From: Trileptium ribeirensis
Lineage: Eukaryota; Nematoda; Enoplea; Enoplida; Thoracostomopsidae
Length of the DNA: 64,000 nt
Assembly (NCBI GenBank): GCA_030248225.1
Contig: JASANE010010209.1
Location: 1 to 64,000, forward strand
Reading direction: 5' to 3'
The notes under the pieces were generated by a model. That model searched no databases. It was not told where the DNA came from and was given only the letters and a program-made list of their open reading frames with translations. The position numbers and the translations under genes were made by a program. This document shows, one piece after another, positions 10,512 to 22,560 of this stretch. How positions within the stretch are numbered: the stretch's first letter is position 1; each line of letters opens with the position of its first letter.

Positions 10512-13500
10512 GTAATGTATCTTCAGTTTCTATTAGAATATCACTTGGATATTAGTTGAAACAGTGTCAAAAAATTTAGTTAAACATATTTTTGAGTTGG
10601 AATTTTTTTATACTTTATAAGTCGACTCACAGTGGCACTGATTATCATTTGTATCTATTGATTTCCAACGTTTGTCACTGTTTAAGGCGATACTTACTAA
10701 AGAAACTGTTTTCACAACTATATTTATCGTTGATTCAGTGAGAAGAAATTTGCGCTGCCCCCTAATATGCAGTTTTTTTCCAAAAATAACTGCTGTTCGT
10801 TCGAGACTTGTTTCATGTTCATTCAAAAACTACTTGTTGTGTTACTTTTATATTCAAAAGTCCTGTCGGGCTTGTTCGACATAATGGTGGAACAGTGTTC
10901 AACCGTATCTGTTCTGTGGTTTTTAGGTTTTTCAGAGATGTGGTTAGCTCCGGCATGCACCTAGGAGCGGGAGGCGAACCTAAAATCCAAGCCTATCGCT
11001 TGCAAAATGTCAATCTCTTTAGCAAAACATGTTGAAATTTCGGTAAAGATTTACCAAAAATTGGCAAAAATAGAGAGGAACAAAACATGGTGCAGACCAG
11101 AAACAAAAAATTCTAGTGGTAGAGGGGTCGGTGTCTTGTAAGGGCCAGGGATGGGTCAGCCTCCTTCCCGTATAAAAATATCGGGCCTGTTAAGTGTGAT
11201 CGAATGTTTACGTGAAAAATGTAATAAAAACTTAATATAATAAAACAACGTAATGTTATTTGAAACTATTTGAAATTTGTCTGAAAAAATTATTTTGGTG
11301 TGCCACGTTATTTGAGAACTGTCCGATATTCACTCGAAATCTGAGACAGTCATTTCTAGCAAGGACTAACATCGTAAGTGTCAAAGTACGTCGGCATTGT
11401 GGATAGATGGTCTTGGAAAAGGGAAGTGCGCGGTGGTAACAAAAATTCCCCGTCTCGCCAATTTTTTATTACTAGTGAAGCTCGCTTGCGAGCCAGAATT
11501 CGTGTAGTGAGAACAATCCCCCGAAGTCTGTTGTAGAAAGCACACACAAACAAAGCCTACACACAGTACGCAGGTGCTGCATCATATAAACCGTGAGGGA
11601 TGAGTCATAGTTACACCCGCCTCTTTTGATAGCCACCGTATGCAGTAGACAAAACATCATACAACGAGTACAAAAACAATCAACTAACAATTTAATAATT
11701 CAATAAAACCCTAAATTGACCGTGAAAAGAACGTTAAAGGATACCTCGTTTACTTACTGAGAAAAGTCGCAAAAACTAGAGAGGGTGCCGGGAAAATGGA
11801 TCAAAATGGCGTCATTTTTCCCCATAACTTTTCCCACAGGAAAAAATTCATCGAATTCAATAATTTTCTCATTATAATATTTGTAATTTTGCTCATTAAT
11901 GTTAAAAATTTCCGCCTACTATAGGCGCGCAGTGCGGAGCCTCTAACATGTCCGATACCTATGGAGGTTAACCTTCCCTACGTGTATCTATGGTGTATCA
12001 CTTAATGGACGGAAACAAATATGTTGTGTATGATTTAGCCCGCGATTTCGTTAGTGCGACTTTTTTCTATATGCGTAGTAGTGAGTGCTTAAAAATGTGC
12101 TATTGTCAGTTTAATAGTAGTCAGCTTGTTACACTTTTTGGATTTTGCTGTTTTGAGCTTCTTATTTTAGATTATTGCTCCTCTGAGGTACAGTAACTCT
12201 ACTTTTCCAAACATGTTTACTAGTCTTTGGTTTACTTGTACACGATTTTCAAAACAAAACAATACACATTTTATTCAGTTCCTATGGTATATGCAAGGCT
12301 TCACATTTGCTGCAGTGTTCTGCTACTGAAACACGTTTATATGACTCAAGTATAAATAACATTAAACTTCGTCCGCACTCTGTTCTCACTGGTGCTTTCA
12401 GAGCTCTGCATTGTGCTTTATGGCTTGATAAAATAAGCAAATGAATAATTTACAATAAAATTCATAAATCACATTAATGCTTCATATACGTTAAATGAAT
12501 ATATTTTCACACTGTCGCAACTCTGCCTATATTTAAGTAGTAAGGGAAATATGCCCATTATGGGCATGGGAAAAGCCCCTAACAAAAATGTTGTTGGAAA
12601 AATATAGCGTTAGGTAATTCGTGCTTAATTGGCTTTGCGAAGCAGGTTTATCGGTGAAAAATGTTCGTGCACTGATAATAAATACCCAGGTAATGCGTTA
12701 CGGCAATGGTTTTATTTTGAAAATGCATATTTGCTAGAAAAATGCTCTGTTTTCAATTTAGAATAGTGTTCTGTGTTGTGTTGAGCTTGTTTTACGGTAC
12801 TGTACACGGACATTGGTGGAAGAATGCGCTTTTGAGCACGCAAAAGTTTTGCATTCAAGATAAAAAAATTTTTGAAATTATTGGATAGATTACCCCTCAT
12901 CATGTTCCGTTATCTTTCACTTTATCACAAAATCATTATTGACTATATCATTATTGCAATTTGCCTGACTGAAATTAACGCAATGACTGAAAACAAAGCG
13001 TAATCCTATTTTTTTATTTATTATCGGGCTGCTATTTAAGAAACGTATGTCTTCCACAAAAAGTAACTCACCAAAAACCAGTTCAAGTCATAATGAATTT
13101 AATAACTAATAATCTAGCGAATTTAAAGCCAGATATATAAATTTAGGCAAAAAATATCGGACAAGTAAGGCTGTTCAACTGAATGTTTCGATATTTTTAA
13201 ATTTTGCTCCAAAATCGAATTATGGTCTCAAAACTGGGCAAAAATCTGATTTTGGGCCCAAAAAACCGGGTGTGCATGTGTTATAACTGTACTACCGCAC
13301 AAAGTTTATGTGCAGGACAACCAAACCAGGTCAAAACAATGAAATGAAATGCCGAAGACTTTTTTGATATCTCACACTCTTATCGAGTTATGCCCCGAAA
13401 TGTAAAAAATGCAATCAGCACCAAAATCAACTTTTCCTTTACTTTTTACATCAAAACAGGCATTTTTGGCACAGTTTTGTAGCAGCGCTGCAGAACTGAC

Positions 13501-13913
13501 CACTCGGCCCATATCGTCAGCTTTTTTAAATATTCGGCGTGAAAAGGTCTAACTAATAGACACTGTGTCGATCACGCAGTTTTCTGGGAAATCAAAAAAC
13601 TAAAATGGCAAAATATTTCAAATACAGTGTACACGCACACCTGTAAAGATATCGAAAAAGTAAAAAACGCCCCGAACGGGCGACCTATTAGACACCAAAA
13701 ATAACAACCGGGGACGTATCGCTAAACCTCTAGGTCCGGCTGGGAAAATCATGAAAAAGACGAAATTCCTCCTAATCTGTAGAAGAAAAATCACTGTAAA
13801 TTATGGTTTGTCGTGCTTTCACTAATAAATCCTTTCAATGCTTTTTGGTTACTCTCTGAGAAACCACGATTAGAATAATGTTATTGTGTAATGAGTTGCT
13901 GTTGTTGTTGTAG
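10512..13913 (+). other. COPA: COPA intron, 3.4 kb
   Basis: The donor is GTAATG and the acceptor is TGTTGTTGTTGTAG, a GTTGTTGTT-rich polypyrimidine-poor tract directly before the exon. The content is low-complexity AT-rich DNA with a short perfect palindrome, ATGCCCATTATGGGCAT, at about 12551. No gene, RNA or well-defined transposon was recognised. ORFs of 60-75 codons here are not supported. Confidence 0.8.
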
Positions 13914-14016
13914 CTTCTCAAGAACTGCAATCAGTACTCGTTGGCATACCTGACAGCGGCAACGCATGGACTGACTGAAGATGCTGAAGAACTAGCCGCC
14001 GTTCTTCAAGAATCCG
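13914..14016 (+). CDS. COPA: Coatomer subunit alpha (alpha-COP), internal exon 3 of 6 visible
   Basis: The exon encodes 34 codons plus one base: [19 protein letters not shown], then [26 protein letters not shown] is an alpha-COP signature lying where the solenoid ends and the acidic linker begins. It starts at phase 0 after ...GTTGTAG and ends TCC G followed by GTATTA at 14017 (phase 1). Joined to the previous exon it reads RERVK-LLKNC, as expected for the family. A TIR-family repeat begins within about 30 bp of the donor, so repeat insertion has come right up to the exon edge. Confidence 0.94.
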
Positions 14017-14039
14017 GTATTATTAATTAGTGAAAGGGA

Positions 14040-15800
14040 ACCAGCGAGGAGAGCTGAGCGGAGTTTTCACTGAGAGCGCTAGGGGGAAAATCGTGAAAAT
14101 TTTTTTGCCTGTCGGTGTCAATTATAACTCATCTTCGGATGTATGCATTTCGACAAATATTTTGTCCGGTAGCAACAGCAATGATCTGTCGTTTAGGTGA
14201 GTGCGAACAGCTCCTATCCATCTTCCGGGTCAAAATTCTAAAAAACAGGCTTCTAATTATTCTTTGCCAAATCTGGCCATACAGGTGCCACTGTTTCTCG
14301 GCCCATATCTCACGACACAGGCTTCGCATCACGTAGATACACAGAATCAGCGCATCGAGATCTTCAACTTTGCTGGCCACAACTTTTCGTGGGACCACTC
14401 GCCGGGCCGCTGTGGGTTTAAATATGGTTCGTCGAAACTTTGCCATAAACAGTGATTTTTCAGATTTCGGCATGTTATTGCGTGTTTTTACTTTTGAATG
14501 AGTGCCTGTTATCAAGCACGCTGAACACGGTTTTGGTATGCAGAGTCCAACTTATCTATATTATTCCTTTCATGGGGTTTCAAAGGTTTAGCTTTTCACG
14601 AACACGTTTTTCAAAATGTAGATGTAGTATGTTTCCATTTGTTTGCTATGTATGCAGTGCGTGGGCATCATGAATGGTCTATATTTAAGTTTTTCTGAGC
14701 ACTAAATACAATGATTTGGTTGTCTAGCTTACAGCATACATATTTCATGTATGCTGATGCGTTTTCAATGGGGCACCAAGAATTGTATAAATAGGTTTTA
14801 GGTAGGATGAATACCATGGTTTGGTTATTCCTAACTGCCGTTGTGTCTTTAGTGCACTAAATTTTAGAAAAATACTCATTTTTGTGCCAAATCCACAGCC
14901 TTATAGAAAAGAAACATAACCTAATATGCTATTTTGCTGCAAGGGTACTGACCTGTCCACATCCCTCCGAAAAGTGGGGGGAACTTCGGAGGTACCCCAT
15001 GTTCATTCCCGGGAAAATTAAAAGTGGGGGGATAAATTTCGCTTAAAGATACTGAATATTTCCATATTTTCATACATTTTTACTAACGTGAATGTATTTT
15101 CAAGCTAAAAATTTTAGCATTATAAATAGTGGTAATTAATGTCCAAAAACAATTTGCAAACAAAAAACATAAATTTTAGATATAAAAAATTTTTGGAATT
15201 AGTTGAACATGGGGGTGTCGGCCAAGTGGGGGGACGGAAATGGGCGATTTGGAAAGTGGGGGGAGGGGTCCCCCCATCCCCACTGTGGATAGGCCAGAGG
15301 ATATGGTCACCTAGTTGTTCCTTTTACCAGTTTTGGCGATGTCCAAACTGAAGTATGCGACGCCGAGTGTCTAAAGGAATTTCTGCTAGTTTCTGCACTG
15401 TAATGATGTTGCGACGAGTATAGTGGCATAAAGTTCAGCACGAATATTTCATGCCTTTTCAGACGTTTCCAATGAAATTTGGGACAGTGAACCCGATTTC
15501 TAGAATATACTCGGTCTTCGGTAGTTTGGTACATGGCATCGAAAATAGTCTATGGAGATTTTCGGTATACTGAATACAAAGGTTTGATCATATAGAGAGC
15601 AACACGAATATTTCATGCATTTTCAAAGGTTTTGATGGGTTTAGAGTCAATGAACCTGATTTAGGCTTTTAATGGGTTCAGTCAGGGTTTTTAGGGTAGT
15701 ATATACATGAAACGCAGCGTATTATAATATGGTTACACAAAATGATAACTTAAAAATGAAACCACGCTCGCTCTTTTTCGCCGTCGTAAGAGACATACTA
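14040..15800 (+). mobile_element. Non-autonomous TIR element with tandem-repeat core, copy A (interrupted)
   Basis: The left part (AGCTGAGCGGAGTTTTCACT, then ATCGTGAAAATTT) and the internal block that includes GGGTCAAAAT and CCCATATCTC match copies at 19365, 21785 and 57862. From about 14535 a 170-180 bp tandem unit begins (key words GAGTCCAAC, ATGGGTTT, AACCCGATTTCTAG). The right end at about 15755 has GAAACCACGCTCGCT, the inverse of the family's left terminus AGCGAGCGTAGTTTC. A G-rich element at 14947-15299 splits the tandem core. No transposase is encoded; the ORFs here are incidental. Confidence 0.6.
14947..15299. mobile_element. Small G-rich element with imperfect inverted termini, nested in TIR copy A
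   Basis: It begins ACTGACCTGTCCACA and ends CTGTGGATAGGCCAGAG; the ends are imperfect inverted repeats (TGACCTGTCCACA against TGGCCTATCCACA). Between them are four GTGGGGGG runs at about 14973, 15025, 15226 and 15256, followed by GGGGTCCCCCC. Its base composition is quite unlike the surrounding AT-rich tandem core, and removing it would rejoin the repeat units on each side, so it is probably a later insertion. A target duplication is not clear. Confidence 0.45.
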
Positions 15801-16454
15801 GTTATTAATGGGCTATTTAAGACTTCTTATTCTTATCGTTAATTACTTTCTTATACTAACGTCGTACAATGTCCAACATAAGTTTGTTCTGACTCATATG
15901 TCATAGGTTTCAGCTGTCGCTGGGCTGTATTATACGACTGATGATTAGGAATTAAATAAATTCAGGGATCCATACGGTGTATCTAGCGTATTCACTGTCC
16001 CAAGCAGGACAACCTGCCCTCCGCTATGCATCTGTGTAAATTGTATTTTCTTGCCGCGCATTAAACGTATTTCATAGTGTTGTTAATTACTGTTATGTTA
16101 TTCTTTAGGCATACAGAAATTTTTGGTTTTCTGGTTTATGGAGAAAATTACTCAATGTTTTTTCAGAACAGATGTGACATATGAGACACGCTGTGGTAAT
16201 GTTCCGTATAGAAATACAAGAGGGCCTTCCTAAAACCGCAATTTATGGCTGCGTTGCAGTGATAGTTGTTACTGAACTACGTTATTATAAATATTAATTT
16301 ACAAAAATCGCAAGTTCATTGGGTGATCTTTGAAGCAATTTATGTTAGAGAAGTTTACACCAATGTAAAATACTCAAAGCCCTATGTTGTAATGCCATGT
16401 TCCAGTTTAATGCTTGCGCTTGTGAATTGTGTACTACTGTGCAGTGATACCATG

Positions 16455-17190
16455 CCCTGGAAAATCCTGAATTTGAAAAGTGTCCTGGAAAATCCTGGAA
16501 TTTGGAGCGCTGTCAGTAGTAAAACACCGAAATCCTGGAAAATTTGGGAAAAACGTCGTGGAATTTCAAGGCTAATTTTTTGAGTTCAGAAGATTCGAAA
16601 AATTTGGCCACTTCGCGGCGGACCATCTGTCATAAGTGCGGTAGCGGTTGCACGAGTAGCTTCCCAGCAGTCGCTCCCACGACTTTTCGCTTTCAAACTC
16701 CCGAAGGCCGCAGTCACTCGGGCTGAACTTTTATGGGCGATGAAGCTAGTTGTTGCGCATTTCTCACAAAGAAGTTGCATTGGGACTGGTGCATTGTTCA
16801 CAGAGATGTTTCATGATAGTGTCATTGCGAAACAATAGTTTTCTCTTACCAATAGTAAAGCTGCATGTGTCTTCACATTTAATCTTGCTCCTTACTTCAA
16901 GCAGGAGCTCTTACGCCAGGTATCGGAACGGGAATTTTTGTCCCTGCTTCGACGGAGCGCTGAACACTGTTTCACAGTGTAATCTAATGCACATTATCGG
17001 AAGATTTTGGGATCACGAAACGAAGCCAGTGTCTAAACGCTACTGGAACTCGACGTTCCTCGGTCATGCTCGCACAAGTTATATACAGGGTCGCAGCGCA
17101 AATGCAATGCGGAAAGAACAGGATTTACACTTTGTGGAAGTTTTAAAGTTTACGGATAGACTGTCCTGGAAAGTCCTGGAATTTCTGCAC
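16455..17190 (+). repeat. Region bounded by TCCTGGAAA direct-repeat words
   Basis: At 16457-16545 the words CCTGGAAAATCCTG, TCCTGGAAAATCCTGGAATTT and a further TCCTGGAAAATTTGGG occur in succession. At 17161-17183 TCCTGGAAAGTCCTGGAATTT recurs. The interval between holds an ORF of 164 codons (16750-17244) with no recognised homology. This looks like an interspersed element with subterminal repeats; the class is not determined. Confidence 0.35.
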
Positions 17191-19364
17191 ATCTGCGCAG
17201 CCAAACTGTACTGTGCAATCCCTACTCTGCTATATATATCGTAATGAAGTTCGGTTTGAACATATAGTAAACGCCGAAATGACCGTTACTCGCTCGCTGT
17301 TTGTTACATAAAACGTATATACAAATACATATTATGTTTATTGATTTGAAAAATATGTATATTTTAATTGAATTCGGAGATGGAGAAGCGCTAGTTTCGG
17401 AATCTAAGAATTCTCACTAAACCGCACTATGGTGAAAAAGATGGGCTTCCGTTTATTTTTTCTCTTTAAACAGGGCTTCTTTATCTCAACGTAAACCGAT
17501 ATGGACGTGTGAGGGCTCATATGAAAGCTACAATACTCTAGATGTGCCTTTTGAAGGTTTTATTTCGATTCGACCCACCCGCGTCCCACCACAGGGGGTT
17601 AAATGAGTACCCAGGGGTACATGGCTAAAATGTACCATTTTTGGGTCATTTTTGCTCATAACTCGGCATTCCTTGAGCCGATTTGAATCATTTTGATATC
17701 GAAATATGTGTCCTAGAAAGCTTTATTTATGGGTATATAAATATTTGGTCCAATCCCTATTGGGCATGGGGGAGTTTAAGCAAATGTACCAATTTCCAAA
17801 ATTTTGGTCAAACTTTGGTCGAGGTGTAGCTATGTAACCACTCAAGCGATTCAAACGAATTTTGGTGTGTGGATAGGACAGTTACGGTGCTACTTGCATG
17901 GTGTCAACATATTGGGACCCTGGGTAAATTGGTGTTTGAGGCCAAAGTTGGGCCCTACGCCATAGTCATCCGTTACACTTCTAACGGTATATTAATAGCT
18001 TTCTGGCGCAAAATAAGTTCACATGGGTTTTCATGGGTGCTGATTTCATTTCTATACTTTATTTAAACGTATCTCTTCGTTTAGAGGTAGTTATATCAAT
18101 GGGGGAGACAAGGCGAGTGGTGCGAAAGGGATGAGTGTCATTCGGTCTCTAGCAAATTCTGTCTATGTTTTCTGTGCTTTTGTTAAAATTCCTATATGTA
18201 TATAGATTACATACATATGTTGTTCACGATTCGTAAGCAGTTCAGAGGTGGAGTTAACCCTGTTAGGGTGCGTATTAGATATCTAACTATCAGTTTTGCT
18301 GCATCTATGCCTTTTTGAACATCAGATTAATAAATATTTTTTGGTGAATTACATCTTTGGTTCGTAACAGGAATATATTTTTAATGAGTTGTTCCACTGT
18401 GTGTTAACGTTACAGTTTCTTATTTCTTCGAATTCATACACTTGGCATGTCGCCAACCTCTTAGTAATAATTTCAAGGTAACCGCTCAGTGTTCGCCGGA
18501 TGCTCGCTCGCTCGAAAAGCGACAGTCATTTCTGACGAGCACTGTACACTGTAGGTCTTTAAATGAGTCATACATTCACGTGGCGCTGAGTTCTGTTGAT
18601 ATAAGATTAAGCATTACATCATTCCTGCAAGGTTAATATTAAGACAACTGTGGAAAGTACTTTTATATTTTACAAAGCACATTATTGAGTTAAAATTTTG
18701 TTTGGTTATCAAAGGAGGGAGGAATATATAAAGTATGGTTGGATCAAACTGGAGCTATATAGGGAATTATGAACGAAATTTTTTATGGTTTGAATTTTGC
18801 CGAAACCCGCAACTGTAATAGGATTTTCACTTGATATTTAACAGCAATTCCGGGTTCTTTTTGATACTTCATGTAATTTGTATGGTTAGGTTACATGATT
18901 ACAAGACATAACAAGGCATTACTGGTAATAAGAGAGTATGATAAGATACTTTTACCGATAGTACATAAAGATGACGTTGAAGTTGTTTAAGATTTCACCG
19001 TCTAACGACACACTTTATCTAGGTTTGCTCTAATGTGCAAGATCTCGCTAAAGCACAATAATCGTATCGTTTCAGGCATTTGTGCTTTTTTCTGTTTATA
19101 AAATGAAAAGTTATAAAATAATAATTGGCTGTGGGCATGTATATAAGGCTCGCATATTGACTATAAAGCCTCACAGTGAACAGGGCCGAGATAAATGTTA
19201 GCAATATTCGCAATGACAATTTCGACTGTTGGGTGCTATGTTTGAAATATATATTATATACAGGCAGACTCTGCAATGTTTAAATTTGGTAACGTTGAAC
19301 AAATTTAAATTAATAACCAACAAGGGTCATTTATTAAACATAGTGGCCTGGTGTGTGAAATATG

Positions 19365-20605
19365 AATTGAAACTAAGCGAGCGTAGTTTCCACTCAGAGC
19401 GCTGGGGCGTTAGGAAATCGTGAAAATTTCTTTTTTTGTCTGTCCCTGTCATTCCTAACTCATTTTTGTATGGACGGATTCCGACAGTTTTTGTTCGATA
19501 GCAAAAGTGATGGCGATGTCGCCTTTAGTTAAACCCGAACAGCTCCGACCGCATTTTCGGGTCAAAATGGCAAAAAAACAAGTTTTCGAGGGTTCGTTGC
19601 CTAATCTACACGTGTACCCATGTTTCCCAGCCCATATCTCGCCACACAGACAATGCATCGAAAAGGCAGAAGAAGATCAACGATAGCTATAGATTTTCTG
19701 ACCAGGAATTTTTTGTAGGACCACTCACTGGGCCGATGGGGGCGCGAACATGGTTCGTAAACCCTTTGCCTGAAATAACGATTTCTCAAATTTCTCTGCA
19801 TTATTGCTTGTCTTTACCTTACAGTGAGGCTTATTAGGTTACCAAGCACGCTGGATATAATGGTTTTGCTATCTAGAGTCCAACTTGACTATATTATACT
19901 TTTTCATTGGGTTTCAAGGGTTTTACATTTCCACGAATCCGATTTCAAAATGTAGTGCTTTTTTCATTTTTGTCTTATGTATTGCGTGCAGCACATCAAG
20001 AATGGTCTATACATATATATAGTTACTTTTGAAGGTTGAATACATTGATTTGGTTAATCTTAGACCTCCGCGTGCATGTTGAATGGGTTTTCAATGGTGT
20101 TAGGGCGAACGAACCCCATTTCCAGAATATAGTCTCTCTCCAGGTGTTTGGTTACTGTTGCGCACACGTCGTCAAAAATTGTCTATATAGGTTTTCCGGT
20201 AGGCTGAATACAATGATTTGGTTATGTAGAATCCAGTATGCATATTTCATATCGTTTCAGTGGGTTTAGGGTCAGTGAACCCGATTTCTAGATTGTAGTC
20301 TGGCTTCAATTGTTTGATTACGTGTTGCGTACCGGTCATCAAGAATTTTGAGTACAGGTTTTCTGGTAGGCTGAATACCGTTATTTAGTTATCTAGAGAC
20401 CAGGAAAATACATGACGCGTTGTAAGTTATTTTCCATGGGTTTAGGGTCGACGAGGTTTCATAATTTTAATGAGTACAGGTTCCAAGAGGTTTTAGGTTG
20501 GTATATACGTTAAATACAGCCTGTTGCAGGTGATTAAATAAATAATTTAACAAAGAAACCACAAAACCACAATCGCTCAGTTTTGCTCTCACTTGCAAAA
20601 TACGA
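19365..20605 (+). mobile_element. Non-autonomous TIR element with tandem-repeat core, copy B (near complete)
   Basis: The left terminus GAAACTAAGCGAGCGTAGTTTC (19369-19390) and the right terminus GAAACCACAATCGCTCAGTTT (20565-20585) are inverted relative to each other. The unique left part, with ATCGTGAAAATTTC, GTCAAAATGGCAAAAA and CCCATATCTCGCC, ends near 19850. It is followed by about four tandem units of 170-180 bp, with TGATTTGGTTA/TCTAGAGTCC-type starts at about 19870, 20050, 20218 and 20390. No coding capacity was found. The architecture of TIRs plus a tandem core is like that of non-autonomous DNA elements described in molluscs. Confidence 0.65.
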
Positions 20606-21128
20606 TTAATTCATTTTGAGATACATAAAAGCACTGAGTTATCGATTGCCGTCTGTTCACAATTTACTCGAAACTGGATGTCAGTCCAAGGAACATATTT
20701 AAAGCATCTGTTTTCAAAAAAATGCATTTCCAAAGAACATAGAACACAAATTTAAAATTGTGGTTGAGTATTTTTAATGTCGGTAGCATTATAAGTAATC
20801 TAATTTATCAAGTTTTGACATATCCTAGCGCATTTGAAGTTTCGATATAGGTGTAAAAGTATATAAATATATATATAGAAATTTGAAACCATGTGTTAGG
20901 TTTCGTTTACTATCTGTGAGGTTTTTGTACACTACCTCAATCATGAGTCGGAAATTCAAATTTTAAATACTGTGGTCAGACTTACACTTTATTTCACATT
21001 TCAAGATTCGTACATGATTGTTTGACTGGTGTAACATGTAAATGTAAAGATGATAGCGTCTATGTGTGAACTGTTGTAATTAAACGAAAACGCATATTTG
21101 CTTATCGCTTATTAATATTTTATCGCAG

Positions 21129-21326
21129 GGCAGCCTATTCCACCGGTGGATCCACAAGCAGTTCTTTTAATGCCACCGCCACCGATTTCACCATGCGAAG
21201 AAAATTGGCCGCTGTTAACCGTCTCGCGTGGTCTCTTCGATACTGCTCCGATTGCAGGTCCAAAATCTGTGGCCGGAGCGGTGGCTTCTGCTGGTGGCGG
21301 CTCTGGATTTGCTGCAGTGGGTGATG
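21129..21326 (+). CDS. COPA: Coatomer subunit alpha (alpha-COP), internal exon 4 of 6 visible
   Basis: The exon reads, after completing a glycine codon, [19 protein letters not shown], then [20 protein letters not shown] and a glycine/alanine-rich tail ending AAVGD plus one base. The signatures PP(I/V)DP, ALLxPPxPI and [11 protein letters not shown] mark the linker between the alpha-COP solenoid and the C-terminal coatomer region. The acceptor is TTTTATCGCAG at 21128 and the donor is GATG followed by GTAAGCAG at 21327. It is phase 1 at both ends, in agreement with the neighbouring exons. The Gly/Ala-rich stretch is typical of a disordered linker and is poorly conserved. Confidence 0.93.
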
Positions 21327-21784
21327 GTAAGCAGTATAAAGTTTAAAAATACTAAATGCACAATATTTCATAATGTTATGGTCGTATGTTATGTCCTTGT
21401 GGAAGTGGTGTATATTTTGCAATTATAATGGCCTAGATTTGCGAACCTAATCTATTGAAATTATCTAATTTCTCATTCTTGTATATGACATGCTAGACGT
21501 GTGATGATGAGCAATCAATATTACATCGCGGAATTATGCTATACATTACAAGAACTTCATAGCAATGTTTGTTTTAATCAAATACCAAGCCTATGGGATT
21601 ATTGAGCTTGCACAATTACGTTGTATTCCATGTGGCTTATATACTATCGTCTCGCAAATCATTATGTGGTGAAACAAAATGTTTGCTTATATCAACTAGT
21701 TCACGTTTGCGTTCATAGTTTGTGCAACAAATCTTACCGATATATAATACACTTCAACGAGCTATAATAGATAATGAAGTTTTG

Positions 21785-22240
21785 CTTAGTTGAAGCGGAG
21801 TTTCCACTGAGGACGCTCTGGGGAAAGATCGTGAAAATTTGTTTTTGTTTGTTTCTGTCACGCACAACCCGTTTTCAGGTGGGTGGATTTCGACAATTTT
21901 TTTGTTCGATATCAAAAGCAATGGAGATGTTGTGTTTAGTTGAACGCGGACAGTTCTAAGTCCATATTTTAGGTCAAAATGGCAAAAACATGTTTTTAAG
22001 GTTTTTTTGCCACATTGTGCCATACGGGTACCCGACTTTCTAAGCCGATGTCTCGCGATGAAGGCATCAGAAAATATCCAAAAACTACAAAATCAGCTCG
22101 TCGATATCGACAATTTTGCTGACTACCAATCATACTGAAATATTGTTTGTGCCATAAATACGCCAGAAATGTTGATTTTTCATATTACTGCGTTATTTTA
22201 CCGTACAACGCGGGTCTCTTCGGTTATAAAGCACGCTGAA
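21785..22240 (+). mobile_element. Non-autonomous TIR element, copy C (3'-truncated)
   Basis: The left part of the family is present: GTTGAAGCGGAGTTTCCACT, GATCGTGAAAATTTG, GTCAAAATGGCAAAAA, a CCGATGTCTCGCGA block and the block ending AAGCACGCTGAA at about 22237. The tandem core and right terminus are missing. The sequence passes within about 70 bp into a different mobile-element remnant, so the two were joined by insertion or deletion. Confidence 0.55.
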
Positions 22241-22299
22241 TGATTATCGATCTACCTGGAAGTGTTGATTTCTTATTTGTTCTCTACTTTCCTGAACGA

Positions 22300-22560
22300 T
22301 TAATTTATTTAGCCAGTGGCCTCACTAGGGTCCGACAAATCTCTAGGCGTTTAACGTTGGATCGTGGTTTCTTGTTCGACGTTCAGCGAAAGTTTGTTCT
22401 GGTAAATTTCCTACGGCGCACGAGTCGCGCTCATTTCCACTCACACAATAGGAATCGGCGAGTCACGCTAAGGCTTGCAATTTCGGCCCGTCAAGCGTGA
22501 AAGCGGGGCGACGATCTCGAACGCCTTCAATACGTATCTCTACAACGGTCAGCAAAACAC
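22300..22560 (+). repeat. Coding-region remnant of the large unidentified element, copy 2
   Basis: The series GTGGCCTCACTAGGG, GGCGTTTAACGTTGGATCG, a GAGTCACGCTA block and an AACGCCTTCAATACGTA block follows the same order as the minus strand at 5080-4800 and the + strand at 31850-32110. It covers only the middle of that region. The ORF of 86 codons at 22240-22500 is not in the frame conserved between the other copies. Confidence 0.4.

Larger units (their letters stand above)
14017..21128 (+). other. COPA: COPA intron, 7.1 kb, filled with repeats
   Basis: This is a phase-1 GT-AG intron (donor GTATTA, acceptor TTTTATCGCAG). It holds two long copies of the AGCGAGCG TIR family (14040-15800, with a nested G-rich element, and 19365-20605) and a region with repeated TCCTGGAAA words (16455-17185). 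The stretch 17320-19360 shows nothing recognisable. Confidence 0.8.

Noticed and set aside
13895..13913. GTTGTTGTTGTT as a microsatellite of interest
   Set aside because: It is a short tract serving as the region before a splice acceptor; length is unremarkable.
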